The translations under genes and the position numbers were made by a program. The notes under the pieces were generated by a model. That model was given only the letters and a program-made list of their open reading frames with translations. It ran no database searches and had not been told where the DNA came from. From Phaseolus vulgaris (taxonomy: Eukaryota > Streptophyta > Magnoliopsida > Fabales > Fabaceae): a stretch of DNA of 64,000 nt. The number at the start of each line of letters is the position of its first letter. Position 1 is the first letter of the stretch. Positions 25,227-39,400 of this stretch are shown in pieces. The DNA lies in assembly GCF_000499845.2 (NCBI RefSeq), contig NC_023755.2, forward strand, positions 3,524,087 through 3,588,086, read 5' to 3'.

Positions 25227-25700
25227 CACAATACATGTATATTGTTTTGAAAACTAAACTAATCCTCGAGTTGATACTTAACCCATAGAAGTTGCGAGCA
25301 TCATCCTATAGCTGACATATATTCAGCTTTAGTGGTGGACAGAGCAATTGAATTTTCTTCCTTGCTTAACCAAGATATATACATGGTCCAAGGAATTGAC
25401 AACTTCCGCTTGTGCTTTTTCTTTCAATATGATCTTCAGGATAAATTGTGTTGCAATTTCATTCTAATATGAAACTAACATCTCAGTGGTTCCCACACGA
25501 TATTGAAAGATCCGTTTAATATATTTAAGATGTGACTTTTAGATTTGACTGAAATCTTGCACATAGAAAACATTATGCATAATGTCAAGTCTATGTAAAA
25601 TTTTAAGGGAAGAAAAATTACTTAGTATTTTTGTGTGGATTCATGTGATAGTGTATACTACATTGAGTTCCTAACCAACTAATCAAGTTGAACTAGGGAA
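25227..25700 (-). pseudogene. Ty1/copia relic, 5' part (end of RT and RNase H start)
   Basis: The minus-strand frames show CARFQSNLK (family CARFQ.xPK), an EDHIERKSTSGSCQFLG block and a following decayed LSTTKAEYM region (family ALSTAEAEY), then an ARNFYGLSIN-like block matching the AQxLWxKxQL segment. Several stops and frame shifts are present. It joins the part at 22760-24131 after removal of the solo LTR between them. Confidence 0.75.
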
Positions 25701-26115
25701 ATTACTATTGTGAAGTATAAACAAGTATTTACGTATTCGAGTCATATCAGTATTCATGGTCAGTGTCTGTGTTACATAGGTTATTTGTAGTGAACTACCT
25801 ATATTAATTTAAATTCTCTATTTTTAAAATAATAATTAATCTTAAAAAATTAAAAGAGGTAATATATTATTAAATTAAAAAAATTAAAAGTAGTAATATT
25901 TTGTTACCTATTTAATAATTTATATATTAAATTATTATATTTAAAATTTAAATTAATTTTATGAATATACCCTCAATTTAAAAAAATATATTATATTTTT
26001 AATTTTTAAGATTTGAAATTATCCTCTAAAGATATTAATAAAGAGATAATAATGATTGATTATTATTAAAATTTACAAATATTTAATTTTGTCACTGGTC
26101 TTCTGTACTTTTTAA

Positions 26116-26123
26116 TATATAAA
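26116..26123 (+). promoter_or_regulatory. TATA box of the SUGP1-like gene
   Basis: TATATAAA lies about 1.35 kb upstream of the start codon. It is followed by a pyrimidine-rich leader (TCTAGGGTTTTCTCTCTC near 26263) typical of plant 5' untranslated exons. A long leader intron before the ATG at 27470 is implied, probably ending at the TTAG of 27463-27466. The exact donor was not determined. Confidence 0.55.
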
Positions 26124-27469
26124 CGGAAGGAGACACGAAACAGCTATCGATTTCGCTAGGTTTGTACAACATTTGGGGTGAAAAGTTCAGCCTTTTCCGA
26201 TTTGCATCAAACTCAACACACAACAACATCGTTTGGTCAGTCTTCTTTTGTTTCTGCTTCCAATCTAGGGTTTTCTCTCTCAATTGTTTTTTTTTATCTT
26301 CAATGGATGCGGTTCGATTTAAAGGGATTTCGGATGTTCTTGTAATTTAACTCATAATTAGGGTTTGCCTTTTGGGATAATCTCATGTGAATCAATTCTG
26401 TTATACAGTGTTGTGTTGTTGAGTTTTTGATTCGGTGGTTTTTTTTTTTTTTCATTTTGGTGAATGTTTTCAATCAAATCGATCCCTCGATACCATGATA
26501 TCAATCCGTGGTTTTTGTCTTTCACATGTAATAGATAGCCCTTGTGTTTCTTTTTGTTGTTTTTTTTTCCCTGAAACTGTTATGCAAGACTTAGGTTGTT
26601 GTATGTTGCTGTGGATCGTATATGGTGGCAAAGTCGTAGTTGGCGTGTGTTGTAGGGATTCATATGTTGTCTCCTATTTTTGTCACCTTGGTTAAATGCT
26701 GAAAGCTCTGAGAAAAATATGAACTAACATGTAAGGGAGAAGCTATCATATATAGTGAGCGTGTATGAGATGAGAAGAGTAAGTATTGGCCATGCAATTG
26801 TATATGAATCGTCAAAGCCGTTTTTATTAATTTTAATCTCAGTCATCCATTCTTAAAATATGGTTAAAAATTTGCCTGGCTCACTCTTTCATATGATTCT
26901 CCTTTTGTGCCAGTTTAGTCTGATGAACAAATTAAAATTTATGGTTTGGTACTGTTTCTTGGTTATGAAGTCTTGCCTCTTATGACCAAACCTTTTTCAT
27001 TGGAAGGGTCCCCTCTTTGGTTTATCTGTAGATTGATGTAATATATTGTTATAGTTCAGTAGAATCTGTCACATTTGTTTCACAATCTGCATCTTCAAAT
27101 GGTCACTCTTCTATGGGCTTGTTTACCTTGTTTTGAGTAATTTATGGTTGTGCTTATTGTTGATGATATCAGGTTTGACATTGAATTTATAATTCATCAC
27201 ATATTTAGATTTATACCATGTTTGGCTACAGCTCTTTCATGACAAAAAAAGGACTTATTTGTATAAAGCTCTCATCGGAAGCTGCTAAAAAAGAGAAATT
27301 GTTTTCTTAAATAACTTGAACCAAACATGTACTTAAATTATACCATGTATTTATGTATAAAATAAAATAAAAAGTCAGATTTAAAAGTCAACTGCATCAT
27401 CTAAAAGGCTTTAAAGCTTGCTTGTCCGACAGTGGATTGCTGTAAACTGCATTGTTTGGCTGTTAGCTA

Positions 27470-30400
27470 ATGGATAAGGGGGTACCACCTAGCCTCTTCG
27501 TCAATGATGGTTCTTTCATGGAGAGGTTCAAGCAACTTCAACAAGAGCAGGAGAAAGGGAAGAATGTCAAATTTGAGGATTCTAAACCAATTAAGGTTAT
27601 TTCAGGGTCTTTGTCTCCCAATCCCTCCATTACCAAAACATCTGTGGACTTGAAGGTTAATGATACACGGAAAACATCCCAGGGTGCTTCTGGTGGCAAA
27701 CTAGCTTTCAGTTTAAAACAAAAGTCAAAGCTGGTACCACCCCCTGTTAAGCTGAGTTCCGATGAAGATGAAGAAGAAACAGAAGCTGGGTATATTTCAA
27801 ATGATGCACCACTAAAACGACAAAAGTTAGGCCAGGATGGCATTGACCAATCATCAAGACAACTTGATGTTGGTAATTACTTCTTAAACTTTCTAGTTTC
27901 TGCAAATAGTTGGCTCATGATTGGTATTCCTACTTTTTGCAGTTTTAAAGTCAGAATGATCAAATAGTATGTGATCCATATTCCATGCCTTTATATTATA
28001 TGTCTTGCTATTTTATCATTAAGATTCACTTATTACATTTTTAAGTTCATTAATGTGTGCTGAAGGCCTTCCACGTGTATCTTGTTGTGAAGATAAATAT
28101 TATTTTCGATATATCTTAACTAATACTAACCTGGCTTCTGATTTTCTTTTCTTTTCCCTACATTTATTGTTATTTTGTTCTCTATCCAACTTTATATATC
28201 ATCGTAACCTTTCTATTAGATACAAAATCTATTCATGAGGCTTTCCCTAGCATCTTTGTGCTTTTGGGCTTGCTGGTCTTTGATGTAGTATCAGAATCTC
28301 TAACTGGGTGATCAAGAGATCAGTCCTTGCCAATTCTGAGTAAAAGTTCAATTTCAGCACATGGTAAGGGGAAGCCTTTGCATTGTTCATGTGTCTGGCC
28401 CTAATGCCTGTGGGAGGGGACATTAGATACAGAAAGACATTACGAGCCTTTGCCTGTGCCATAAGGAGTGTTGGTTGTTGACAGTTCTGTTACTGTTCCA
28501 ACTCAATCTTGAAAGTGTCTGATTTTTTTACTTTTTTTGAAAGTTGTGCTGTGTAGCTTATTAAAAAAAAATGGTTATATAATTTTTTAACCAGAAAATA
28601 CAATTTTTTGCACTTAATAAACTTTATAAAAGACAAAATAACTATTTAATATACATTTTTAAAATCAATTTTTTAAAGCATAAATAACAGACCCTTAATC
28701 TGTTTGCTTTGGAATGGTAGAAAGGGGGACATCAGTGTAATGTAACAGCATTGAAATAGGAACTTGCTTGTTTCATTTGTACTCATCCTTTGGGTCGCAC
28801 AACTGAAGTAATGGAAGACTAAGAAGGGTTTAAACCCATTGTTTGGTCAGTCTTTAGCATTTCTGAGCGTTCCCTGCAGATATTTTAGTTGAAAGAAAAT
28901 GCCAGTCATACAGTTGCAATTACAGTTTCCCCCCCTTTTTTCTTCACTCGAAAATAGTCACCCTCTACATTACCTGCGGTTTCATTGTTGAAGCAGTCCT
29001 CTCCGTGTATACCTTCTTTGCTCATTAAAGTGGCATGCAGCAAAGAGGAGAAAGTGTCTTGAATATTTTTGTCTCATGAATGCAGCTTATTCCCCAAGTA
29101 CCTATCAAGAAATGGTGTATTGGCAGGCCTGCTACAAGACTAATTTGCATTCCCTTGTTCATGCTCTCGGTATTAATCAGTTTTATAAGTGATATGCAGC
29201 ACCTCCTTCCCCAAGTGATCCTACAGTGAAGAAAGTTGCTGACAAACTAGCAAGTTTTGTGGCAAAAAATGGAAGGCAATTTGAGGATGTTACGAGGCAA
29301 AAGAATCCCGGGGATACACCTTTCAAGTAAGTATGAAGTAAATTTCTAGTCCTTGTTTATTAATCCTTTATTTATCCGTTATAATTTATGATTATATGTG
29401 GTGCATTTTTTTACTTGCAGATTTTTATTTGATGAGAGATGTGCTGAATACAAGTACTATGAATATCAGCTTGCTCAAGAAGAAAAGGCTCTTGCGCAGT
29501 CAAGGGAATCACAGGTGCCTCGCAATGGTTAGTATTTCAATATATTTTCATATTTTTAGACCAATTTACAATGACAATGTATTTCGTTTCAATATATATC
29601 CATAATTTTAGCTGCTTTTTTACTAGGATTTTTTTTTTATAAAAAGCTCCTAGTTTTGTTCATTTAAAGTTTTCATGCATTTAATTTCCAAGTTTTGGTT
29701 AAGGATCATTGTTAATAGTATTTCAATATATTTTCATGATTTTAAACCAAGTTCTTTATGTGCTTTAGTAGTTGCTTTATGTGGATAATTTGATTGATCT
29801 TATTTATGTTTGAGATGATGTCTTAAAGATTATATTTTAAAATTCTATGGATGTCACCTGGTAACTGTTAAGTCTGAGAACTGCAATTGTTTTGTGGAGT
29901 GTGTATGTTGATATTGATTTGCGTTTTAACTACACATGATAGATGTTTGAAGCGGTAACAGTATATGTGATATTTCTCCTAGTAATGTCGCTTAGTTCAT
30001 CCACTAGCCTGCATATTTGATATGTTTTGACCTCTCTGATATGTGGAATATGCTTTCTCATCTACCTCTTGTATATGGTTTGCATGTGATGGTTTTATTG
30101 TGATGGTTTTATTCAGGGGGTACAAGCACTTCATCTTCCAAACAGACTAGTGGCCATCAAAGATCATCTCAGCAGCATACATCCTACCAAATTCCTGCAT
30201 CTGCTTTATATGATAGTGCTGACAATCCAAGAGCTTCTGGATCTTCAATTCAAGCATATTCAGTAGGAATCAGTGGTAATTGTCATATTAATCTGTATTC
30301 TTTTATTGTTTTCATAGTTTCTGTCTGCTTGATCTCTGTTTCTCTGTCAATTTGATAAAGTTTAATGTGTCTTCAAAGGAAGTCATAATTTTGCTCCATT

Positions 30401-31417
30401 GCATTTCATTTACTCCTGAAAGTGTTTAAAGATATCTGAACTACGCATTAACTATTATTTGTTATTACACTTCTCATGGACTTGGTGTGTAACCTATTAT
30501 TTTTGCTGTTTCCTTTGTGTATTTCTTCTGCAGAAGAGCCCAGTGGTTCATCAAATGCTGATTCTTTGGCACTAATGGAGTTCTACATGAAGAAAGCTGC
30601 ACGGGAAGACAAGTATAAACAACCTAAGTATTCAAAAGATGAGATGCCCCCTCCTGCTTCTCTTCAAGGTTAAAATTGATTGTTACTGGATTTTCTTGAT
30701 CAGAATATTCATTTAGTTAGACTGTTATTTTTGTGCGTTTCTTGTGAATCTATTGATTCCTTTCTTTTGGGTGACATGTTACCAGGCAAAAAAGGCCATC
30801 ACATGGGTGATTTCATTCCTCCAGAAGAACTTGAGAAGTTCCTGGCTAGCTGTAATGATGCTGCAGCACAGAAAGCTGCAAAGGAGCATGTAGAGAGGTC
30901 TAAGATTCAGGCTGATAATGTAGGCCACAGGCTCCTGTCAAAAATGGGTTGGAAAGAAGGTGCTTTGTGCTTTTTCCCAGTCTTATATGAGTAACACAGT
31001 TCTTTTGAGAGTTGATTGAAATTACATTATTATTAATATTTTATTAAATTTACAATATCGTTCCTTGTTCTGACAATCATTGATTCTCAGGTGAGGGTCT
31101 GGGCGGAACCAGGAAGGGTATTTCAGATCCTATCATGGCAGGTAATGTTAAGAAGAATAACTTGGGGGTTGGTGCTCAGGAGCCTGGGGAGGTGAGTTCT
31201 GAGGATGACATATACGAGCAGTACAAGAAGCGGATGATGCTTGGTTACCGTTACAGACCCAATCCTCTGGTATATAATGCTTGGAACCTCTTTTTAATTT
31301 TTCCTATTGGAATTTCAGTTACTTGGTCACCATCATGGTATTTTGCTATGACAAGCCTTGTTTTCATGTTTAAATGGTTTATTTTTACAGAACAATCCTC
31401 GAAAGGCTTATTACTGA
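27470..31417 (+). CDS. SUGP1: SURP and G-patch domain splicing protein (SUGP1-like)
   Basis: Nuclear RNA-binding protein expected to act in the spliceosome. In animals SUGP1 uses its G-patch to activate a DEAH helicase during branch-site recognition. Eight coding exons give 436 residues: 27470-27872, 29200-29326, 29421-29527, 30117-30275, 30534-30668, 30786-30959, 31091-31269, 31391-31417. All are GT-AG with matching phases. The N-terminus (about 1-135) is charged and disordered, with an acidic DEDEEET run and a KRQK nuclear-localisation-like patch. The SURP module spans about 140-190 (KVADKLASFVAKNG, then PFKFLFD). The G-patch spans about 353-400 (GHRLLSKMGWKEGEGLG). The protein ends YRPNPLNNPRKAYY, as in plant homologues. 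It matches Arabidopsis AT3G52120 in order and length. Confidence 0.93.
28240..28520. repeat. Possible retroelement fragment in SUGP1 intron
   Basis: This non-coding part of the first CDS intron is GC-richer than its flanks. It includes GTAGTATCAGAATCTCTAAC, which resembles a primer-binding-site word, and GGGAGGGGACATTAGATAC. It looks like a dispersed repeat, but I could not find ends or duplications. Confidence 0.3.
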
Positions 31418-31479
31418 ACTTAACAGTGGATCTGCAAGTCTTCAGGAAACAGCTTTCAGTGTTGGATGAATTTGTGTGT

Positions 31480-34400
31480 TGATATTTTGGGGTTTTGTTA
31501 TTGTGTGCTGCACTGCTTGTAGGACTTGGGGAGAAAAGAGGAGAAAGTGTTTAATGTTTGTTACTATCACATTTTTATCCGTCAATAATGGGTTCTTGAT
31601 ATTTTTCACTTTTCTGAGATTTGGAGCATGTTTTTTTATTGCTAGTTTATTTTGAAGTGGTACAGGGATATTGTGGGGGATAAGATTGTGATTTCTCGGA
31701 AGCCTAACCCGTGTCTTGGTTGGATATTGATTATTGTGTTATGATATCTTAAATGAGTAAACTTCTTTTTGTTGTCATTTCATGATTTAAGATGTTTTAA
31801 CAAATTTGCAAGCAAGAAGAAACAACCTTTTTTAGAGGCATTTTGGGAGAAGCTGCAACAGGCTATCAAAACCAGTTTCCCTTTCTCAAATTTCAACTTA
31901 AACATAAAAAATATCAATTTTGTTTTTCTGAAATGGTTAAATTTCACAGTTTTGTTTATCAGTTTTTTCCTCATGAATATATATTTATATTTTAAAGTAC
32001 TTATATATTAGAGGTCTACATTTCTTTATTCACTTTGGATTCATAAAATGTCGAAGTTGTGCCTGATTATTCCGGAAAAAAAATGTTTACACAATGTTTT
32101 AGAACCAAAGGTATTCTGATAGCTCATCCCATTTCAACAGACTAGATAATCTGCAGATTAAGATGTATCGTTTTGAAAAACTGAAATGTCAAATAACAGA
32201 AGAACTGAGATCAGATGTTCTGCCAGAAACAATGCCTAGAAGAAGATAAGTCAACCACCATCATTACATGTTTAGACACGTTCAATTGCTAAAGTTGTGA
32301 GAGCTACAACTGATAATTTTCCATGGGGACCTACAAAACCACGTTAAAAGCATTTGAACACGTTTTCATATATGAAGTTACACTCAAACGGAAACAAAGA
32401 GAGAAGCAAATTAAAAACACGCCATATCCCTAACTTTGAGTAGTAAAATTCCTATCTTATCTGCATGGTTGAGTCTGTTCTTATCACTTCATATTGGTGA
32501 AGCAGACACAAGACTCAGAGTAAAGTCATAGCAGTGACATGACAGTCTAAATTGTCTAATTCAATTCCAAAATGTGAATGTGATCAATAATAGACTCCAC
32601 TCAAACTTATATGGGATCAATAATAGACTCCACTCAAACTTATAGCCGACATGCCAAAGAAAATGTCCAATTATACAGTTCAAATTCGAATGCTCAAAGT
32701 TTGGATTTTTATTAAACTAATGCAATTTTAACCTAAATGCAATTCTAACCTAATTTTACCCAAATAGATAAATTTTAAAAATATTACATAAGGTGACTCG
32801 TGTTTTAAAATAAAAAGTGTTTTTATAAAAAAAATACATATTTAAAGAATATATTTTTATTAGAATAAAAAATTATATTTAAATAAAAATGAGAATTAAC
32901 CAAGAAATCCAAATTATAGAAAAGAATTGAACTCTTAATATTTTATTTTTCAATCATTATTAGATCTCATTCTCACTTCTCTTGCAAAGGTAATGTTTTA
33001 GCTTACCGCTGCTGCAAATGATATTGCAAAAGATTTATGTGAATAATATATTCAAAGGACATTTACTTTGTTTTTGATACATTTTGCATATAGATTTTTA
33101 TTGCATAATTTGAGAGAACCTTCTCGCATAAGATTAAATTGGTTTTGGTTATTACTTACTAAAAATGTAATAAAATTACCAAATCAATATCTTCCTTTCC
33201 TAGAATGAAGAATATAGTAGTGAACACTTCAGGAAGACCATCTAATGACTTTAAACAGAGGGAGCATCTAGTTCTTCCATAACCAAGTTTTCCAATCTTC
33301 AAAGTAACATAATTCTTCTTAAGAAAATCTTCAACATCTTCACAAAGGATAACTGAATTCGAAGATTTCTTTTTAGAACAACTTTTCTAACATTAGATGC
33401 TCGAATGTTTTAGGAACACTATCTAACTTTTTTTTAGCAAGACTTTCCAAACTTCAATAAAATTCATAATTTTTGGAAATAGTCAAAATCGATATGAGAA
33501 TAAAATATATTTAAAAATTAGATGTAAACAATAATTCTAATTAATTCGAATTTCATTCAATTGCACAAATCTCATAGATCAATATATTTTACTCTCACAC
33601 CTTAAAGAAAAAGAAAACCATGTTAAAGGCTCTATGAAAGAATAATAAAATTGTTCTCATCACACATTCCTAACAAATTCACTGCCAACAAAAATATTGG
33701 CTTTGTACTCTCCAAAATATTATTTTGGCTATTTGTACCAGTTCCTTAATCCCTCGAATATGGGTAAACATAACAAGATAACAAACTTGTAATACCTATC
33801 ACTAATTATTTACTCTTTCAGATTTATATACAAGAATAAAAATTGATCAATATATTGAAATACAAGAAAAATCATTCTGTTACTATGGTAATAATAGAGA
33901 CAGAGTAATGCTAATAAAAAGAAGAAAGATTAACCAACTTCATCCGGGTCCTTGAATGCACCCAACGTAATATTTTCCACCCAACATTATTATTTTAAAT
34001 ATAAGTATAAAATATAGAGTCTATATTAATATATATATATATATATATATTTATTGCATAAAAATAAAAAAAGAGAGTCTATAATTCTTCATAAGTATAA
34101 AATTAGTTATTATTATTTTGTTTATATTTACATTTAAAATAGGATTTCATTGTTAAAAAGAGTCAAATATGAGTTAAATTTTTACGATAGAAGATAACAA
34201 GAGAGAGATAAAAAGAGAGGAAAACACATAAACTATTTTAAGATATTATATTAAGGTGGTGAGATACTTTTTTTTATTTAAGTTTGTTAATTGTTATCTA
34301 ATATCTCAGTTTTTCTTGCATGCATGCTGCTGGCCAACACACAACAATTTATACTTTTGCTCAATTTTAATTTATTTTTTGACATGGATTACAGCTATAA

Positions 34401-34527
34401 AGCTCAAAAGAAGTGTTTGTGCTGCTTACCTCACACATTTGGAGTAAAATAAAATCATTTTTATATTCTTTGGTCTCATAATTAATGTGCCACTCTATTG
34501 TGGCATGCAACCTCTAGAATTTCAGAA

Positions 34528-34591
<64 letters not shown>

Positions 34592-36380
34592 TATGCTTTT
34601 CATCTGCAAACCTAATCTTATCTTCTTTGAATCCATTCTATTGGAGACCAAAGTGAGAAACAGTGCATGCTGTCAAGTTTTAAATGCTGAATTGGTGATT
34701 GGTGCAAAATGAAATTTATTAGTTTAGCTGAGCAAATAAACAAAAGGGCAACAAGTTTTGTCGTTTTGGTCAATCTAAATCATGCTGTGATTTTGTACCT
34801 AATATAGGATCAGGTGAAGTCATAAAAAACAATAACATGGATCTTCCATCTTATTATATTTGGTGTGAAAAAGGTTGTAATCTTAGGTGCAAAATAAATG
34901 CAACATTTTACTATGGTTCTTTATGAGTATGTGATCATCCTAACTTTAATCATCATCATTTTATTAAATAAATTACATTTTATCCTTTTTAATCCCTTAA
35001 GAATCATTAAGTAGTTTTATATTGTTTAATGTAATAACTTTTACTATCTATAAGAAACGCTTATTCATCAAAAGGTTTCTTTTTAATAACCTTTGACTTG
35101 AAAATATTTAGCAACAATTACATATGTTCTTATCATAAATGAGCAAGAAAAGAAAGAGTAATTTTTAGAAGTTGAGTTTGAATTTATCATAAATGAGCAA
35201 GAAAGAGTAATTTTTAGAAGTTGAGCTTGAATTTCTAAGGATCGATTATTGTGTTATTGATGAAGACACATGAGAAATTGACTTGTAGAAGATTTTCTGA
35301 TGCTCGATCCTTAACAGTTAGAAAAAATATAAAATATATGAATATTAAAGTGATTCAGAAAATTGAGTGAGTACTACCCAATAATCAATATGTATTTATA
35401 AACTTTTGGGCTTAGTCTGAAATATAAAAAAAAAATTAAGATAAGTAAGAGATATGTTTGATTACTGTGTCATTATCATTCAATCAATTATAACAAATTG
35501 TTATTATATATATATATATATATGAGTTGTTTAGATAACAAAAATTATTTTGTAATGTGTAATTATAAATATATCTTTGAATATCTTGGAGTTAGTGCGT
35601 ACATAAGCCCCCAAACTCGAAATCAATAAATGAGGTGTAGGTGAACTAATTTGACGGATGAATTGAGTTTTAGTGATTGAGTTTCAACTTGAGTAATTAG
35701 TTTTTGAGGTTGTATTCTCGCAACCATGTTTCAAAGATTGATGCTTTGTGACCTTTCATAGGGTTGACTTTCGATTATTGTATTCAGTATGACGTGTCTC
35801 ATAACAATGTGATTTTCAATATACTTTAATGAGAGGTTTTTATTCTTAATGATGAGTTATTACTCTTTTTGAGACGTTATGTCACTTAAGTGACTAATGT
35901 TTCGATTTCTTTGACATGTTTTCCTAAGATGTGACATTTCAAAACACATTTGAACTTTCTCTCGTTGCTTTATATTAAAAAAATCACTCTTTCTTATTAC
36001 ATCTTTTATCATTCTACCTTTCTGGCTTCCATAATTTCCTTCAAAGGCTTTTTGGAAAAGCATTTACTAGTTTTTGTTATTGTTCATCACCATTTTTTTA
36101 GGTACATCCCTGATGGTTTCTTCTTTTTCCTTTCCCGATTCCTCCCATGAAAATAACACTCTAGTAAGTAGGGATGTTGTTGTAATTGGAGAGAAATCGT
36201 CTTTGAGTTGCACTGACTTTTTTTCTCTAGAGAGGAATCGTTTCCTCATGAACTCTAATATTGAGTCTGGGTATGTTTGTATAAAAGAAGTGAGAATTAG
36301 CTTTAAAAACATTGACCAATAAAATATGTCAGTCAAGCTTCCTTAATCAATGAGAACCTTTTTCACATGTCAATTTAATG
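31480..36380. other. Gene-free region with simple repeats and small duplications
   Basis: The SUGP1 3' untranslated region probably occupies the first few hundred bases. After that no gene is recognised. Local structures are a 33-bp tandem duplication (GATCAATAATAGACTCC, 32582-32647), a (TA)n run near 34029-34050, the long (AT)29 run listed separately and a roughly 60-bp duplicated segment (CATAAATGAGCAAGAAA) at about 35130-35235. Reading frames around 35860-36340 are not recognisable. Confidence 0.5.
34531..34588. repeat. (AT)29 microsatellite
   Basis: An uninterrupted 58-bp dinucleotide run in intergenic DNA. It is probably length-variable between individuals. Confidence 0.97.
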
Positions 36381-36389
36381 ATTTAGTTA

Positions 36390-37240
36390 CCATCATTGCA
36401 GCCTTCTAGTATAATGAAAAATTCACTATATACAAAGTCATAATTCATGGTACCTATTAACTATTGCATAAGTCTTGTAAGCACATCTAATAATCTTGAC
36501 TAGGAAATTGAATGCACTTACTTGGTTACCTACTAGTAATATCATGTCTATAAAGCTCATTAAATGTAGTAAGCTCCCAATAATTTTGGCATATTATGGT
36601 TGAGAAATAAGTTTTTTTTTTCTATTTTTCTTTAATCTAAAGTTAACATCGTAAAATGTGTTCATTAGCTTAGAGTCAGCCACAACTTCTAAGAACTTTT
36701 CCAATATATTGTTCTTGGGATAGTAATATGTTAGTTTTCTTCCTTATGATTCTAACTCCCAAAATTAAATTTGTTTCACCATGCTCATCATTTCAAATAC
36801 GGATCCCAAAAATATTTTTGTTCATAAAACTATATCATTTCATTTGCCAAAAATTACCATGTTATCAACATATAAGCCTATAATAAAAAAAACCCCATCA
36901 TTTTCAATTTTAATGTACATACATCTACCAACATCACTGGTAGAAAATCATTCACTTAATAAAACATCATAAAATTTTGTATACCACTATTTTGATGTTT
37001 GTTTTAGGCCATAAGAGATTTCAAATGTTTTCACTTTTAACCTTCTAATACAATCTCAATAAAACATGTCCATCTCATATGTTTTAATCATAAAAAAATA
37101 GTATTTAATTTTGATGAACTAAAGATTTTATCTTAAGTGTTTAATAAAACAAAAGACAATCTACCTACAAGTCATCAAACTATCAACATCATAACATCTA
37201 GTCTACATAGTACTATCTTGATAACATATGCAACATTTTT
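36390..37240 (-). pseudogene. Ty1/copia reverse-transcriptase relic
   Basis: On the minus strand the order of a copia RT is readable in broken frames. First is a FEISYGLKQTSK block (family SLYGLKQ), then a WYTKFYDVLL block. Then comes GLYVDNM at about 36850-36870, where the catalytic YVDD has become YVDN. A following FLGSVFEMMSM block (family FEMKDMG) leads into a decayed stretch of the RT-RNase H linker toward 36390. Many stops are present. It is not continuous with the copia pieces at 22.8-25.7 kb or 6.7 kb and lies in a different setting. Confidence 0.75.
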
Positions 37241-37559
37241 TAAATATAAGAAGACTTTACCAAAATGAGCTATAATACACAAGATTCACTATAATACACA
37301 CAAGATGTAGTGTATACACAAAACACAAATTCATTTGAATTCACCAAAGCATCAACAAGATACAAAGTTGTTAACTCACTTATCCTTATGATTATTCTAA
37401 CATAATAATACATCCACCGATTTTTTTCTTCTAAATGTGTATGTTGGATATGGTGTTGCCAGTATAGAAAAAAGATTATCAAATTGAAAGTTGTTTCAAG
37501 CATAAAAAGATGAGTACAACACAAAATGTGTAAGCTAAAAGGTTACCAATCCCTGACAA

Positions 37560-39140
37560 AGCTCTAAATTTAAATAAAAAATTATAATAAAAGTTTAAAA
37601 ATCATCAATTTTCAACCATAGAATAAAATATTTACTCTAAAGCAAATACTATTATAGCTTTTTATTATTTGCATTATAATAACAATAATTATTATTATTC
37701 TTGTATCATGCATATTTTTTATGGATAAATTATTTTCTCATTATAGTTATACTTTCATTTCATGAGTCTTTAGATTTCATTATAGTTACGCATTAACTTC
37801 ATTATGTTTTTAACATTTAGAACGAACCCGTTTTTTGTTTTTGTTTTTAAACTAGAGAAAAAAAATCCTTACAAATTTAAAGAATTTTTTTCAAAATCGA
37901 TTTCAGTCTTTAGTGAAATAAAAATCGCATCTTTTTAAATTTAAGAAACTTAAATATTTTTTTGAAATTTAGAGAATCACTCCCGTCTTCATCCCAAGTT
38001 TAAAAATAAAAACATAACCAAGTCTGATACTTTTAAATTAAAATTTGAGAAATAATTGAATGCATTTGATCATATTTTAATTTAATTTGATGGGTATGAT
38101 ACAAAAAATAAATATATATTGTGACCACTACTTAAAAAACAAGGAATCTCTGTGTATCAAAACTGCTTACTTACTGAATCAGCCATCTTAATACCATAAA
38201 GGTTTTTGTTTTCCTTCTCCTGTTTTCCTGTCACTTTCATAACCTTTTTGCATTTTTTCCATACTTTCTTATGTCGACAACGTGTGTGAACAACGTCAAA
38301 TACATGTTTTGCTGTTTTTTTTATTAGATGTTAATTTGGAAGGTTATGGTTAATGACAGATCATAGGTGTCAGAGTCTTATCTTAATTATATCTATTAAA
38401 TAAATAAATTTTAAATTTAATTTAATTTTATAAAATTAATTTAAAAAGTGAATTTATATATTACTAATTTTTATTATTTTTAGTTAATATTAGATCTGTA
38501 ACACATTTTCTTATTCTGATATGCTGTCAACAGATACATAAGATTATATACTTTTGACGATAAAATAAATAATTTGATAGGTCCAATAAATTTGTGTTAA
38601 GATAAATTTTAAATAATTTTAATATTAAAAACTACGTAAAAGGTAAAATATTTTGTATTTTATTGTAAAGTATTCCTTAATGAAAAAATTATATGTTGTT
38701 ATGTATTCTTTATTTACATGCAAAATAAAAAATAAAAAAAATTTAATCTGTGAAATGATTAGTGAAAATCCCATAACCGTGGTGATTAATGATTGGTAGA
38801 AATTGAAAGTTGAATGTAGAAATTTGGTGTGAGCTCACACTCTTTGACCACGTGATGGCCGTCAAGAGAGAGTATCTAAACGCTTTCTGATGTCCCAAAT
38901 GCAATCATTTGCAATTTCATTTCCAAAAAAATTTAAGAGCATAAGTCACGGGTGGTTTTGAAATGATCTTTTTTTATATATTTATAAAATTTAAAGTTGA
39001 AAATCTAGGTAGGTATGTTTGATTTTTTTTTTAAATTATTATTTTAAATTAATATTTATTATTTTAAGTTAATATGTATTAAATCAAATTTAAAGTTAAC
39101 TTATATTATGTTTAATTAATACTATTAAAAAATCATTATA
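37560..39140. other. AT-rich intergenic DNA, no gene seen
   Basis: No reading frame of note and no clear repeat structure. A somewhat GC-richer patch near 38825-38890 (GAGCTCACACTCTTTGACC) is unassigned. Confidence 0.5.
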
Positions 39141-39149
39141 TAAAAATTA

Positions 39150-39400
39150 AGTTAAAAAAAATTTAATTATTATATTGACTAAAATTAGATACTATTTTAA
39201 AAATTAAAAAATTTACTGTATCTAAATTAATTTTTATTAATAAGTAGTTTTTAAATTAGTATATAATAATAGAAACTATTAATCAATAATAAAAACTAAT
39301 AAATTTTTTAATTTTTAAAATATTATCTAATTTAGTCAATATAATAAATAATTATTTTTATTTAAAATTGAGTTTTATTTAGTAATTTTTTTAATATAAA
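39150..39400. mobile_element. Old CACTA-MITE relative (inverted repeat)
   Basis: The left arm TATATTGACTAAAATTAGATA (near 39170-39190) is matched inverted by a TATCTAATTTAGTCAATATA-like block near 39333-39352, with about 50 bp of similarity per arm. The words match the internal arms of the intact MITE at 4340-4742 (CTAAATTAGAGACC type). The CACTA termini are gone and no target duplication is visible, so it is an aged copy of the same or a sister family. Confidence 0.5.

Noticed and set aside
33200..33480. Possible decayed LRR or resistance-gene fragment on the minus strand
   Set aside because: A few SLDGLPE-like words appear, but the frames break constantly and no NB-ARC or regular LRR spacing is present.
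35860..36340. Overlapping frames of 66-89 residues on both strands
   Set aside because: They are mutually overlapping with no domain, intron structure or flanking signals. They probably belong to retroelement debris next to the copia relic.
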